Shown here one piece after another: positions 1-10,091 of a DNA stretch of 22,816 bases. The DNA lies in NCBI GenBank assembly GCA_002633005.1, contig NMRA01000442.1, positions 281,504-304,319 on the forward strand. The letters are read 5' to 3'. The notes under the pieces were generated by a model that made no database searches, was not told the DNA's origin, and saw only the letters and a program-made list of their open reading frames with translations. The translations under genes were made by a program, and so were the position numbers. Origin of the DNA: Phoronis australis (taxonomy: Eukaryota > Phoronida > Phoronidae). Each line of letters begins with the position of its first letter. Within the stretch, counting starts at the first letter, position 1.

Positions 1-817
1 TCTACAAAACTTTGGTGCATTCCTATCAAACTTCGTTGTTAAATTACAATCATTTTACAGAAAATTGTGCTGAAATCCCAGGGTGAAAACTCGCCGATGC
101 ACTGGCTGCCTCCCAATCGTTGAGAGGGCACCTTGAATAAAAATATAGTTTAGACTCAACAATTACCTGAAATCCTGCACTTACGAATAACTAGCGTCCC
201 TAAGATTTTAAGATCCTCCGGAGTTGGTATTAAGATCAAGATAGGTTTAAATCGGGGCAAGATCGTTCCCAGCAACACGAGAAAAATCTCTGGACAAACA
301 CACGTCGTAGTCACGTGACCTTTGTTTCGAAGATCGTCTACGTGTGTGTGAATGAGCGAGCGCGTGCGTGTCATGAGCGATCATTTGATGGAGTAAACAC
401 AACGTAACAATTTGGATGTTCATTGTAACTAAAGAAATAACACAAGTAGTATCACGAGAACGCGTTTTATGTAGCACTTGCTGATCACATCTACTATTAA
501 AACGTGCGAGAATTGCTTCAGTAGGGCCTAAAGCCACATGTCATTGAGTCACCGGGTGACTGGATATGTGAGTCTGAGTTATTTTCCGGGAGATTCAGGG
601 GCGGAGGTGTCCACTATGGGTGGGGCATTTTATCAGGTATTTTACTTTAAAAACACCAACTATGAATACATCAAAAAAGTGATTAATAAAACAATCCCTT
701 TTAAAAATTACACAACAGCTTTTACTGCATTACCACAACTTCTGCTACGCTAAGTTCAATGATGGCTGTGCCTGTAACTTATACGTCTGTAGTTCTGAAT
801 CTGTTTTTCTTTTCCAG
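1..817. other. Upstream or intron 1 DNA of gene A, no exon recognised
   Basis: No coding exon is recognised here on either strand; in particular nothing resembles exon 1 of gene B, with its DRGWAW motif. Positions 290-380 are comparatively CpG-rich and carry a perfect CACGTG palindrome, so a promoter or first non-coding exon is possible. Homology to gene B starts only at about 754 (matching 12990), roughly 60 bp before exon 2. The open frame at 538-753 has no recognisable features. Confidence 0.6.
310..319. promoter_or_regulatory. Perfect GTCACGTGAC palindrome (CLEAR/E-box type)
   Basis: The ten bases GTCACGTGAC form a perfect palindrome around a CACGTG E-box. This is the consensus of the CLEAR element bound by TFEB/MiT proteins in vertebrates and is also a strong USF/MYC-type site. 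It lies in the most CpG-rich part of the first kilobase, about 500 bp before exon 2 of gene A. That it acts in promoting gene A is inference. Confidence 0.3.
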
Positions 818-961
818 GCTGCTTTGCAGTGAACTACGCTGCCTTAGGACAGATAAGATGTATTGGTATTCACTTCATAGAGATACAGAGCATCTTTGAT
901 GAAAGTAGCACCATGGTGTCCATCATGCCATCTGTTGTATACTTTCTAGTGCTTGCCATGT
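818..961 (+). CDS. Gene A exon 2 (rest of TM1, most of TM2)
   Basis: The exon is 144 nt, begins after TTTTCCAG and ends with T before GTAAGT. It carries two bases of a split glycine codon, 47 codons and one base of a split cysteine codon. It reads CFAVNYAALGQIRCIGIHF onward. The Arg after GQI aligns with the substrate-related TM1 lysine of mammalian MCT1 (Lys38), a conservative replacement shared with gene B. Only two residues differ from the gene B exon (Ile for Met, and Ala for Gly near the end). Confidence 0.9.
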
Positions 962-3900
962 GTAAGTCTTCCATACAAAGAATGTAGTCTTACAAGAATA
1001 TAGTCAAGGTCAAACATTGCTAAATTACGATTTGAGAAGTTACATGCATGATAGACAAACCTCATCAGATCAACGCAAGGTGTTCAACACACAACCTCGT
1101 AATAGAATTGCGCAACGTGATCTCATAAACAGACAACTTTGATTAATTGTCAATGTGTGACTCGGTATAGTCAAAGGTTGTCTTCGCTTAGTTTGTGACT
1201 GACATCAGCAGCTTGGGCGATGTTAGGATACTGAGGTGACGGTAAAGTGAGGATATCATGTGCTTAAAAGTTTGAAACGCACGGACACATCCAGGCCATT
1301 GCCTTTAACACTGCACACTAATACTCCGTTTCCGCCAGAAAATCAATACACAACTACACAGTTTCGAGTTGGTTATGGGTAGTGCATGTGCACTGGTGTG
1401 GCAGAGAACTAAGGTTCAATAAACAAATTGACTTTTACACTGCGTTCAATGGGGACTCGACAATGATTTATCTGTTTTTGATAGCAATTTAATATGATCA
1501 GCATGATTTTGCAGGTTTATTAGGACACAGAAAGTTTCAAATTGCTCACAAAGTTAGGTTAGTCTTTGCTCATCAGCTGATGGGCGACAATTTGGATTTG
1601 CAGTCTAGTACTTTCAAAATGCCTTTCTCACTAATATCGGTGCTTTGGTATTAAAGGAAGAGTCGGTTGAGTGGGAATGCTTACATCATTTGGTCTCGAT
1701 CAAAGTTAGCAGCTCAAATTTACTTTACAGAAAACAGGGCGATTTAATAGCGAAGTGCTGACATGTCGCTATGAGTGGGAACACACAACTTTAGTGTCCA
1801 TCAGAAATATCAACAGGTGTCACTGCTGTGACAATGGTGATGGTCATATTATGCCTCCTCGCAATAACTTCAATGACTATAGCATCACCCAGCAATATCT
1901 CCAGGGTCTAGTAACCAATGAAGCTAATGGGAAAGCTCAAGATAACTTTGCAGTATATGTACACAAAAATGTCTCCAATTTGGGACACCTAATTGTGGAC
2001 AAATGATATTTATAGTCTAATTTTCTTTTCTGCAAAAGACATGTGGCACCAAATTTAATGCTTTTCCACATCTACCACCAGACAAAACATTGAAAAGATT
2101 GGAGATATTTACAGTAATGATGGGGCCAGTGATGAATGAAATAACAGCCCTTTTGTCAGTTATTTTTTATATAAAAATGATGAATAATGAATGGCATTGG
2201 TGTTTTTCTGGAGTAGTACATCAGAATGTACCTGTAAACTAAGTATGTAGGTGTACACATAGACTTGTTTCACAACCTGGCGCCCTCTGTGGTGATATCC
2301 CAGCAGTTTTTAACTTCAACCAAAGCCGGTGCACTTGGCAGAGAGAACAAGTCAATACCTACATTTAACTTAGCAATATACCTCATTATAACTTAAAATG
2401 CTGAAAGGCTAACGTAGGAATACCATTTGCCTTTACAGGTCTCGTCTCTAGTGTGCTGACTTCATGCTTCGGGTCCCGCCCCGTTATACTTAGCGGAATT
2501 ATCCTCATCGCTGCGGCCTATGGCTCACTGGCATTCGCTACCCATATCATTCATGTGCTAGTCTTCTTCAGTATACCATTTGGTATTGGTGTTGGGTTGG
2601 GATACACATCAACAATAGTACTGATATCAAAGTATTTTGTAAAGTACCGATCGACTGCCCAAGGTGTGTCCATGGCTGGTCACTCACTCGCTGGCATAAC
2701 CGTTCCATGGCTAGTCAGGTAAAAAACTGCACAATATTTTTAAATTTAAGTCAAATAATCTGTTTCACTGGGATCCATGATTTATTCACAGCTACCGCTA
2801 TTTTGCAAATTTTGAATACCCTAACAAAGGAAGAAGTTTCTGAAGTAACTATAAAAAACGTCTATTGTAAAGTAATATACAAAATCACCTCTTACAAATG
2901 CTTCTTTATCAAAATTATCTTGTCCTCTAATAACCATCTTTATTCATATATCTTTCAAGTGCAATCAAAGACGAATTCGGTTTCCGTGGTACAATGGTTA
3001 TTATTGGTGGAATCCTCCTTCATACAGCTATTCCAGCAAGCCTGTTCCGACCACCAGAATACTGGGAAACAGAACTTGCTATGAAACATAGAAGAGAAAA
3101 GAAACACAACTTAATCGAACAGCCTTTGATTGACAACACACGTCAGACAAACCACCAAACAGCTGGTGGTCAACTTTCAAGAAGTCATGACACTGTTCTG
3201 GAACCAACTTGTAGAAAAGTGAAACCTGAACGACGGCTCTTCTTCAGTGTGATGGATTTGTCAAATGTAAATACTTCAAATCGGACAGAGATGGGTTCGA
3301 TGCTTATTCTAGGACATGAAGTTCGGGCAAGCCAATTAGAAATAGACTACTTAGAAAAGCAAGCCAAGGAAATTGAACACGTTGAGGCTAAAATGCATTG
3401 GAAACAATTGCTGCTTCATAGACTGAAAACATCCATCCAGTGGTCGGTGCTAAAAGACGTGCCATTTCTCATCCACCTAGTGGTTGCCATTTGTGGTTTC
3501 ATAGGCTTCCAGATGACATACACAGTACTACCGGCACATGCAGAGGACTTGGGATTTAGTCGGAAGGATGCATACTTCCTTATAACAGTAGCTTGCATTG
3601 GCGAGTTCCCCGCTCGGATCCTCCTCAGTATTGTGGCGGACAAGTGGGCGGAGATAAAATGGGGCCATAGATTTCAGGTCATGTCCGTGTGCCTCTGTGT
3701 TACTGGAGCTGGTGTATTTGTGATTGCTTTCGCTACGTCATACGCACACCTAGTTGTGGGTTCAGCAGCAGTGGCATTCTTCTGTGGTGGGGGATTTCTC
3801 GCCATCCAAATAGATGTACTTAGGGACGCCATAGGGCTGGAGAAACTGACCAATGGCGGATTGGGACTGAACTTGTTTTTCCAAGCTGTCACAATGAGTT

Positions 3901-6008
3901 CAGGTGCTGTGATCATAGGTAAACAGATATCAAGAAATGTGTAGCAATTTGTTTGCAAAGTCAAAATAGATTTTTTAAAGTTTTAAGCCATGCAGAGCAC
4001 CTTAAAACATTCTTGTTTCAAAAGAAAATGATTTGTCAGATGTTTCTAATGAAATGATGTAGCAACAACCTTGTTTCTGGAGTGAGTTTGATGATCGTGA
4101 GTTTTATAGTAATGTCCAGGTGAATTGGGCAAATTTCAGGTAGCATTTCTAGTTCCAGCAAACTGTAACTACTGAGGTTACTGAACAAACAATTTCCATC
4201 CTCCGACAAGGCTTCATGCTTAATTCAAAAGAATGGCTTCAATGATTCTACCAAAGACTATAGTACATGGACTGTCAACTTTGTATATTTTCAATGGACG
4301 AAATCTGTGATCTTGCACATAAGCAGTGACATCACTATTCACTAGTGACACCTGGCAAAATTAGCAACTTTTACTTTTGGCAAGTACGTCATCTGCTAAA
4401 CATGGTCAGCCTTTGTGTGGTCGGGTGTCTCATGATATCAACAGTTCTATTATTAAAAAACTTTGAACAGCGTTTCAATGCCGAAACTATTTTATTTTTG
4501 TTGTACTGGTTAGTAAAATAGATGTGAGAATTTACCGTCACACTACACCAACCGGAAATTGAAATTGGTAATTTTGGAGAGTGGCGACTCCTCTACGATA
4601 GTATGCAAGAAAATGTCGAAGTTGTGAATCTGTTGTCTATAATCCATGATTCGACCCATGATGGCACATGCCAGAAATTTAAGGAGTAATAGACTGTCAG
4701 TTTACTTACTACAGATCGTGACCATTAAACGGAAAATGTCAACGATCTTGGTGACAAACTTCTCGAAAGCACAAATCACAAGCGATCCTTTGCATATTTC
4801 AACGTCAAAAGCAAGTAGTCCGTCTTCACACTCAATTCAACATCAGTGAGATAACATGGCCGGCAATGTAATAAGGCAATTATGGATTACGCAACTAAAC
4901 ATTCGAGTCTCGTTGTATTTACCCACAGTGCCACAATATCGTTCAAGGCTCGTTTTTACGCCAATGGATGTTTTTGTTGTTATCATATTCTTTACAAGTT
5001 TTTCTTGGCTGCATTAGTCTCTTCCTCCTACTAGTGCCACCAAACTATAACTGCTCCACCTCCAAGGGAAGACTTAGTTGGATAAAGTTGGCCAATATTT
5101 GTGGAAGCGTGATATTAAGTTCTTTGCCTTTCCAACATCAATCAAAAACAAGAAAATGTGAAACGAGTGAATAAAGAAAGTTCACTGAACAATAATCCCC
5201 TTTTGGCCTTTCCAAGTCCGATACTAAGAGTAAATCCGAAATAGTTCTACGGCCATATACCTCAATGGTTTCTAATATGACCTGTGAAAATGTGCCAGAC
5301 ATTCCAAAACTAGGCCAATGAAAACGAAGTTCCTTCTTAAATCTGGAAACTATTGCTGTATAATCCAGCCCTATTGTCTTTGAACACATTGAGCTCAGAC
5401 AGTACTATGACCATCTTTAGTCAGTCAGTGAGTCTAAACTTGTAAAATAAGCTATTTAGGCCAAAGTCACTATAACCGTGTGCAATTTAACATCACCAAA
5501 AACAGAAAAACATTGCCTAATAACAGCTATACAAATGTCAGCTTGCAAATGACAAAGTGAGAACAACACAGTTAAATACGGGTAACGGGTAACGTGTTGT
5601 CTGAAAATTTTAGTTACTTGCTTTAGTCATGTCATCAATGCTTTTTTACGCTATTGCAAAATTGCCAAACATAACAACCAACCCAAGTACAGAAACTTCC
5701 ATGGCAATATGAATTTAACCCAAGAATGATTTAAAAGCATCAGCCATAATTCAATCCACTACCAATTTCAGTTTTCTAACAAATTACAACAACAAAAAAT
5801 GGAAACGCCTACTGTCTGGTAATGCTTATAAAATAGGTTAACATCCTAATTAATCACATGAAGTACATTCATTTCAGGGTTGCTGAGAGACAGGCTAGGA
5901 AGTTACAAATTGCCTTATGTCATGATTGGCTGTCTCGCCATTGCTGGGGGTCTACTGACATGGTTGCAGCTGCCAGCCAGGAAGTGGAGACAATCCCAGA
6001 ATGCTTAA
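818..6008 (+). CDS. Gene A: SLC16/monocarboxylate transporter-like MFS protein, exons 2-5 (5' end outside window)
   Basis: Multi-exon gene spliced as 818-961, 2439-2718, 2960-3918 and 5878-6008 (TAA stop at 6006-6008). These give 503 residues after the split glycine codon that would join exon 1. All four exons are open, with GT-AG sites and phases matching gene B; exon 4 has one extra codon (an Arg in the cytoplasmic loop). Family marks include the KYF-x-K-YR-x2-A-x-G-x3-AG motif after TM4, FGFRG before TM6, a loop of about 130 residues between TM6 and TM7, EFPAR in TM8 and LRDRLGSY before TM12. The expected role is proton-linked or facilitated transport of monocarboxylates or similar small acids at a membrane; the substrate is not predictable. 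Exon 1, with the start codon and the first half of TM1, is absent from the window. It may lie upstream, or gene A may use another first exon. Intact frames argue against a pseudogene. Confidence 0.85.
962..2438 (+). other. Gene A intron 2
   Basis: This 1477-bp intron aligns along much of its length with intron 2 of gene B, which is longer (3025 bp) because of two inserted elements. It contains a well-conserved open segment at 1731-1960. Otherwise I see no gene; the remainder is AT-rich and shows substitutions and small indels against gene B. Confidence 0.8.
1731..1960 (+). other. Open segment in intron 2, conserved between genes A and B
   Basis: An open frame of about 75 codons follows a TTTACAG. 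It contains a Cys-rich stretch (NRCHCCDNGDG) and ends near QDNFAVY. The counterpart in gene B at 14498-14727 is also open. Over the core of about 215 bp only six substitutions separate the copies by eye, four of them silent. About 130 bp of intron directly upstream differs at roughly eleven positions plus indels. I do not recognise the peptide. Splicing it between exons 2 and 3 with the TTTACAG acceptor would create a TAA at the junction, so it is not an obvious transporter exon. It may be an old element fragment, a separate exon or a converted tract. Confidence 0.35.
2439..2718 (+). CDS. Gene A exon 3 (end of TM2 to TM5)
   Basis: The exon is 280 nt between CTTTACAG and GTAAAA. It encodes the FGSRPVIL loop, TM3, TM4, the KYF-x-K-YR family motif and TM5, ending in a split serine codon. 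It differs from gene B at three residues: Ser for Gly after PVIL, Gly for Val in TM4, and His for Tyr after SMAG. An open frame running on past the donor (to 3084) is intron read-through and not coding. Confidence 0.9.
2960..3918 (+). CDS. Gene A exon 4 (TM6, long loop, TM7 to TM11)
   Basis: The exon is 959 nt. Its acceptor is TCTTTCAAG, weaker than the TTCTAG of gene B, and its donor is GTAAAC. It encodes AIKDEFGFRG, TM6, a charged loop of about 130 residues rich in Lys, Glu and His, and TM7-TM11. The Glu and Arg of EFPAR align with the Asp302/Arg306 pair of mammalian MCT1 TM8. The stretch 3481-3618 is strongly diverged from gene B between nearly identical flanks. The exon ends with one base of a glycine codon. 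Confidence 0.9.
3919..5877 (+). other. Gene A intron 4, with two copy-A-specific insertions
   Basis: This intron is 1959 bp against 1044 bp in gene B. By eye the extra length falls in two blocks, about 4255-4670 and 4871-5385. Outside them the introns can be aligned, for instance around AAATTTAAGG and the GTCAGTCAGTG run. The second block holds a minus-strand open frame of 83 codons (5138-5389) that I do not recognise. I saw no clear terminal repeats at either block. Confidence 0.6.
5878..6008 (+). CDS. Gene A exon 5 (TM12 and C-terminus)
   Basis: After ATTTCAG, two bases complete a glycine codon. The exon then reads LLRDRLGSYKLPYVMIGCLA, TM12 and the short tail ARKWRQSQNA before TAA at 6006-6008. 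The GxL-RD-x2-GSY signature before the last membrane helix is typical of SLC16 proteins. A longer open frame at 5858-6067 is an out-of-frame shadow. Confidence 0.9.
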
Positions 6009-7390
6009 GACCAGTGTACAACATTATGAACTGTGCTTGTAAAAAAAGGTTATGTTGGAGCCTGTAGACAGGTCTGAGTGGTTAATATATTTATCCAAAC
6101 ATCTATAAAACTACAGAGTTTAACTCACTAAAAGTATACATTCTAAAAAGTAGAAAGCATGTTTAATTTGATTTTTTGACTTCCTGCCAATCTAAGTCAT
6201 GTGACTACATATGTCTTTTTAGCATTTTGCAAAACAGAAAAGTACATTGATAGCAAAGTTATATGTTCAAAAACACCGTTTCACTTTTCCAAATTAATAT
6301 TTTATTCCCATGCTATGCAAATTTATATTGTTTTCTTGAAAACTGTGTTGTAAATTTTATAGCCCCTCATGCAAAAATGGGCATTATAAAAACAATTACT
6401 ACATATGGTTTAAATAACAGTACAAAAAGCATAGTATATACGAAAGTTTCAAATTAAACCAGCCATTTCTGAGGAATGACATTTCTGAAGTATGAAGATT
6501 TAAATTTCCAAATTTGGTCTTCTCTCTACAGTCCTACAAAACCTTTACGATTTCATGGAAAGAATGTTCACTTCCTTAATATTAGTCTTCCGTGGGATTT
6601 CTATTTACCCAAAACATGTGTATGACATGCATGCTTATTTATGAAATAAGGGACAATGTACTCTGATGCAGGGTCCTCTCAGTTGAGGAACAGGGGGCCT
6701 GAGCCCTCTGAAAGGGCAATTGTTTTTTCAGGTGAGGAGAAAATCACCTCACTTAAAAATGATTCTAAACATGACTACAATTTTTTAATCATTGTAAGAG
6801 ATTGTTTGGGGCTGATGAGGGGTGCGCCCAAATATTGCTTTCCATATGGGCACACTTTAAACCAGTAACACTGATATTAGGCAATATTAACTCTTAACAA
6901 ACACTCTCTGAAAGAGGCTATCAGCAAATGTGTAGTTTTCCCCGTGAGTTTTAAATCGCTAATAATATTACATTTCCAATGTTGTTTTTCCTGCGGAGTG
7001 CTACTGGCAAGATTTAGCACATACGCAGTAGCAAGTGGTATCAATTTCTGGCGATGATCCAAAGTCTTAAGCTAAAAGCAGAACACACAACACTTTGCCT
7101 CTACAGTTGTTCAAAACCGAAAAGTGGTGCATTTTTCAATTACCATTATGGCCAGCTTTAAAATTCAATCAAAAGGAAGGTGCAACACACAAAAAAGTCC
7201 CATGAAACACTCAGCCCCCTCATAGTTGCCATGTGGTCACCCCTCAGTCACCATAGAAAGGCAATGGCACGGACTTTCACTCTCATTTTTTTTTTCATTT
7301 TCAAAGGATCTCAACAATGTTTTGAATGTTAACAAATTCTAAGGATCATTGTCAGGCGGTAGCTATGGTAAACAAGATATAGTCTTTTAC
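6009..7390. other. AT-rich intergenic DNA downstream of gene A
   Basis: Homology to the region after gene B fades by about 6060. No AATAAA is seen close to the stop; an ATTAAA at about 6453 could serve as a poly(A) signal. I see no convincing exon or repeat structure. The small open frames here have no recognisable features. Confidence 0.5.
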
Positions 7391-7480
7391 TAAACAAGAG
7401 CAATGCGGAGTGTTGAAATGTGCCCACGAATGCAATGCAAATGGTGTGCTTCTAGGAATGTTTATTTGTATCATAAAAAT

Positions 7481-9885
7481 GGCCACCAGATGGCGCAAAA
7501 TAAATCGAATCCATCTGAAAATGGGAACATGGCATCGTTTTTTGATAGAAAGCTATTTATTGCATTTCATAAAAATCTGTCAAGGAACTTCAAAGCAACA
7601 GAAGAAAACGGAAAAAATGAAATTGCCACTAGGGGGCAGAGTGTTCGTCAGAAAAGTACGAAAGTCGTCGTCATCCGTTGTCAACTTCATATGAATACAT
7701 TAATTTTTGCTACGTTTAATTAAACATCCTGCAGAGTACTTAGGAGATACAGCTATTGGCGAAAAAAAAACTGCCACTAGGAGGCGACACAGTATTCGTC
7801 AGCCCTCCTTGCCACATTAGGAACATACATGCCAATTTCCACAATCATCCATAGAGTGGTTTGGTTGACAAAGGGGCAGATGCCGAAAAACAGACTGGAA
7901 AATGGTAAAGATGGCCATTATGTGGCGCAAAATACCTCGAATTCAACCGAAAACCAGAGGATAACGTCACCTCACTAATAGATGCTTATCTGCTAAATTT
8001 TATGAAAATCCTTTGAAGATACAGAGGTAAGCGTAAAAAGTTGCCACTAAGGGGCGCACCGATAATCCAATCCCTTCGAAAGTCATTGTACTCTGCTTTC
8101 AACTCCATATATATACACCAGCAAAATTCAATACATATCCTGTAGAGCATATAGGAGATAAAGTCATGGGCACAAAAACAAACAAAAATGTCACTAGGAG
8201 GTGCCATAGTAGTCAAGATCATCATTAACCGCCCTCTTCCAATAAGAGCATGTATGTCAATTTTCAAAATCAACCCTAGACCAGTTTGGTTGATAAAAGG
8301 GCGGACGCCAAAAACAGACTCGGTGGCGCGAAGTACCTCAAATCTGTCCGAAAACGAGAGCATGGCATCATCTCACTAATAGATGCCCAACTGCCAAATT
8401 TTATGAAAATCCGTTGAGGATCTCTAAAGGTACAGAGATAAGCGTAAAAAAATTAAACTTGCCACGAGGGGGCACTCAGGTAGTAACAGATGTCTGAAAT
8501 TCGTCGCCATCCATCGTCAGCTTCATAGGAGCACATCTGCCAAATCTCATCAAGATTCTGTGAGGGGTTTAGGAGATATAGCCATGGGCGCAAAAAAAAA
8601 ATTGCCACTTGGAGGCGCCGAAGTAGTCGAAGTTGTTGGAAAATCATCGTCAACCTCCCTCTTCTCAGTAAAAACATATAGTCCAATTTTAAAACTTATC
8701 CCTAGAGCGGTCTGGTTGATAGAAGTGCGGATGCCAAAAACTAGACTCGAAAAGAGTAAAAATGGCCACTAGGTGGTGCAAAACACCTTGAATCCATCTG
8801 AAAGCGGGAGGATAGCGTCATCTCATGCATAACAGTCAAATTTTATGAAAATCCGTTCATGGCTTCCGAAGATACAGAGGTAAGCGTAAAAAAATAAAAT
8901 TGCCAGTAGGGGGCACACCTGTAGTCGGAGAGGTCTGCAATTTGTAATCAACCGTCGCAAGCTTTCAAGCAGTTTTAGGCACAAAAGTAGGAAAAAATAA
9001 AACACTTTTTCAAACAAGAGCAACGCGGAGCGTTGAAATGCGCCCACAATTGCACCGCATACGGTATCCTTCTAGGGTTGTTTATTGGTACCATAAAGTG
9101 GCCAGTAGAGGGCATACTTTGCAAAATGGAAAGGCATGGTCCTTGTCTCCTCAATAGGCTAGGGGCAAAATGTGAGTAATCTTCATAATACAAGCACATC
9201 CTATACACCAGTTGCTTAAAGCACCACAGAAACATAGAATTAAAAACAAATTTACCAACATACGAGATTAGCACAGCATTAGAATGCCAGAAACAAATTT
9301 CTACTTGGAACTTTTCCTTCACAGTCACGAAGTAACACAAAGTATACACCTGAAGACCTATGAAAATACAGAGGTCAATGTAAAATACTAAAATTGCCAC
9401 TAGAGGCAAATACTAAAATTGCCACTAGAGGCATACCGGTAATCAGAATCATCCTAAAGTCGTCATCGTCCGTTGTCAACATCACATAAATACACTTGCT
9501 AAATTTAGTAAAGATCCTGCAAACGGTTTGGGAGATACAGCCATGGGCGCAAAAAAACAAAACTGCCACTAGGAGGCGCCACAGTAGTCCAAATCGTCTG
9601 AAAATCATTGTCAGCTGTCTTCCTTATAGTAAGCACATACACGCCAATTTTCACAATCATCCTTTGAGCGGTTTGGTTGATAGAGGGGTGGACGCAAAAA
9701 TACAGACTCGAAAACAGTAAAAATGGCCACTAGGTGGCGCAAACTACGTCGAATCCATCTGAAAACAGTAGGATAGCGTCATCTCACTAATAGGTGCCTA
9801 CATACCAAATTTCATGAAAATCCGTTCAATACTTTTGAAGATACAAAGGTAAGCGTAAAAAACTAAAATTGCCACTAGGGGGCAC
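7481..9885 (+). promoter_or_regulatory. Cluster of about 17 CTCF-like core motifs, all in one orientation
   Basis: Motifs of the form CCACTAGGKGGCGC start near 7481, 7624, 7771, 7912, 8042, 8189, 8321 (remnant), 8459, 8602, 8763, 8901, 9099, 9394, 9419, 9563, 9724 and 9869. Those at 7481, 7624, 8901, 9099, 9724 and 9869 match CCASYAGRKGGC exactly; 9724 reads TGGCCACTAGGTGGCGC. The others carry one or more changes, and 9394 and 9419 lack one base. That pattern is the core bound by the CTCF zinc fingers in bilaterians. Binding in this organism is inference, because the motif is also simply part of the repeat unit. Confidence 0.4.
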
Positions 9886-9990
9886 ACCGGTAGTTGGATC
9901 CGTCCGAAAGTTCGCACATGCCGTCCCATTCATGAATGGAACATATGTGCCAAATTTCATGAACGTATGTCAAAGGGTTTTGGAGATAGA

Positions 9991-10047
9991 GCCGCGGACG
10001 CCAGACGCCGGACGCCGGACGGACGCCGCCCGGACGGACGGATGGAC
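9991..10047 (+). repeat. GACG/GCCG-rich microsatellite tract
   Basis: An imperfect run of GGACGCC, GGACGG and related units forms the most GC-rich stretch of the window, inside otherwise AT-rich DNA. It lies just before the terminal hairpin of the second composite element. Similar GGACGGACGG tails occur in many marine invertebrate repeats, as far as I know. Confidence 0.7.
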
Positions 10048-10063
10048 AGAGATGACGGCATAA

Positions 10064-10091
10064 TGCGTCCACATATAAATATGTGGGCGCA
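10064..10091. repeat. 13-bp hairpin at the 3' end of the composite element
   Basis: TGCGTCCACATAT (10064-10076) pairs with ATATGTGGGCGCA (10079-10091) around a two-base spacer; all 13 pairs form, one of them a T-G wobble. The arm GTGGGCGCA is the inverse of the TGCGCCCAC near the element's 5' end (about 9040), so the ends carry subterminal inverted repeats. A terminal hairpin is seen in Helitron-like elements, but the CTRR end expected for those is not evident. Confidence 0.6.

Noticed and set aside
818-6008. Gene A as a pseudogene
   Set aside because: Exon 1 is missing from the window, but exons 2-5 have no stop or frameshift, splice sites are kept and family residues are conserved.
6656-6868. 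Small + strand open frame downstream of gene A
   Set aside because: No conserved counterpart, no splice context and no recognisable motif; likely chance.
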